From NCBI GenBank assembly GCA_937967535.1, contig CALCMV010000111.1:1-5550 (forward strand): DNA of 5,550 bases. The letters are read 5' to 3'. The stretch is from an uncultured Saprospiraceae bacterium (GTDB lineage: Bacteria; Bacteroidota; Bacteroidia; Chitinophagales; Saprospiraceae). The notes under the pieces were generated by a model. The model was not told the origin of the DNA. It was given only the letters and a program-made list of their open reading frames with translations, and did no database searches. Of the stretch, positions 4,932 to 5,550 are shown piece after piece; the stretch's first letter is position 1, and every line of letters begins with the position of its first letter. Both the position numbers and the translations under genes were made by a program.

Positions 4932-5472
4932 TTAAATTCCATTTTTAGCATCAATATTTTTAATATGCCCTCCTACGGAATCACATACAATCCATTTTAA
5001 TTGCTCGGCATCAAATTTTATTGAAACGTGCTGCTTGGCAGATGCTGTTCCGATGTAATAAATTTGGTTATACAATGAAAAGGTTCCATTTTTACTGACT
5101 TGTCTAACAAATTGCTACTCCGCGAGTCTTTGATGCGCTCGTGTAGCATCAAATTCTTTGGGATTGTATTTTCTTGGATTATTCAGAATTTCAGGGAACT
5201 GCTCCATTCCTTAATATCGTTAGAATGTAAGGCGCACCCCATTCGGGATATTTGCGTTTCAACATGATACTCATTCGATAAATCCGATAATGATGTGGTC
5301 TTTCAGACCCACAGTTATTATATTTTGGTGATAAGCCAGCCAATCCATTTCGAGTGTAGGATTGCCACACTCGTTTCACAGTCGAATAGGAAAGTCCATA
5401 GCTTTCACTAAGAGCATGTTTAAATTTTTTCAAACTGATAATCAACAGTTTATGGTTTTGGCGAGACATCAA
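4932..5472 (-). pseudogene. Transposase remnant (IS481-like), catalytic core deleted
   Basis: The N-terminal piece reads from the ATG at 5469 (or TTG at 5472) to a TGA at 5193-5191. It holds a helix-turn-helix segment, ALSESYGLSYSTVKRVWQSY, then GLAGLSPKYNNCGSERP and MLKRKYPEWGAPYILTILRN. These resemble the DNA-binding front end of IS481/rve-type transposases, whose usual phrase is R.HP.WGA...I...L. The next frame (from 5207) gives QFPEILNNPRKYNPKEFDA, RAHQRLAE, an in-frame TAG (5117-5115), and QFVRQVSKNGTFSLYNQIYY ending near WIVCDSVGGHIKNIDAKNGI with TAA at 4934-4932. That looks like the C-terminal beta-barrel tail of the same kind of protein. The DDE core of about 150 residues expected between the pieces is missing. 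With a deletion, a frame change and a nonsense codon, this cannot be an active transposase. Family assignment is by recollection of motifs. Confidence 0.65.
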
Positions 5473-5481
5473 AGAGGGAGT

Positions 5482-5502
5482 TTATCGGGATAAATGACCG
5501 AT
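5482..5502. repeat. Hairpin repeat upstream of the transposase remnant
   Basis: TTATC-GG-GATAA (5482-5493) is a perfect dyad, and the overlapping ATCGG (5484-5488) pairs with CCGAT (5498-5502). The segment GGGATAAATGACCGAT (5487-5502) matches 2190-2205 at 15 of 16 positions, and there too the right arm of the repeat belongs to a hairpin. Further right, to the window edge, a minus-strand frame is open for about 22 codons and ends in TAA at 5484-5482; it is too short to call. Confidence 0.45.
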
Positions 5503-5550
5503 TTGATGTGAAGCCAAGTTCATAAAATGTTGGTTATCAGGCAGAAAAAA

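Overview
The window looks like a piece of a Bacteroidota chromosome (Cytophagales/Flavobacteriia-like). The evidence is AT-rich DNA with long AT-rich spacers, genes without a recognisable Shine-Dalgarno sequence, an exported protein ending in an AQA|Q signal-peptidase site, and dispersed palindromic intergenic repeats. Every convincing gene lies on the minus strand. No tRNA, rRNA, CRISPR array or phage module is visible. I see no complete, clearly novel system. What stands out is a leucine gene pair surrounded by repeats and decayed mobile DNA.

Layout, left to right. Positions 1-1016 hold the N-terminal half of a catalase-peroxidase (katG) with an export signal; its 3' half lies beyond the left edge. 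A palindrome sits just upstream, 27-55 bases from its start codon. Positions 1017-1519 are an AT-rich spacer containing a nested inverted repeat at 1397-1478. Positions 1520-2020 encode a small exported, probably outer-membrane beta-barrel protein of unknown function. Positions 2021-2281 are non-coding, with a tentative promoter and a hairpin at 2176-2225. Then come leuB (2282-3388, 3-isopropylmalate dehydrogenase) and, upstream in transcription, leuD (3468-4061, isopropylmalate isomerase small subunit). They are separated by 79 bases that carry repeats.

LeuD and LeuB act around the middle of leucine synthesis: LeuC+LeuD convert 2-isopropylmalate to 3-isopropylmalate, and LeuB oxidises it. 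The partner leuC and the first-step gene leuA are not in the window. In leuC's expected place, upstream of leuD, there is a GC-rich REP-like hairpin element 11 bases from the leuD start codon, then about 390 bases of non-coding DNA with AGCTAT-centred palindromes. These are followed by the remains of an unidentified frameshifted gene (4520-4836), a pair of direct repeats, and a transposase pseudogene (4932-5472) that has lost its catalytic core. The right end therefore looks like a rearrangement zone, which may explain why leuD stands apart from leuC.

The most interesting regulatory reading is that the leuD leader can form two mutually exclusive hairpins, either attenuator-like or simply a consequence of a REP-type repeat. 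The katG upstream palindrome is a good candidate operator. Both are inferences from sequence symmetry.
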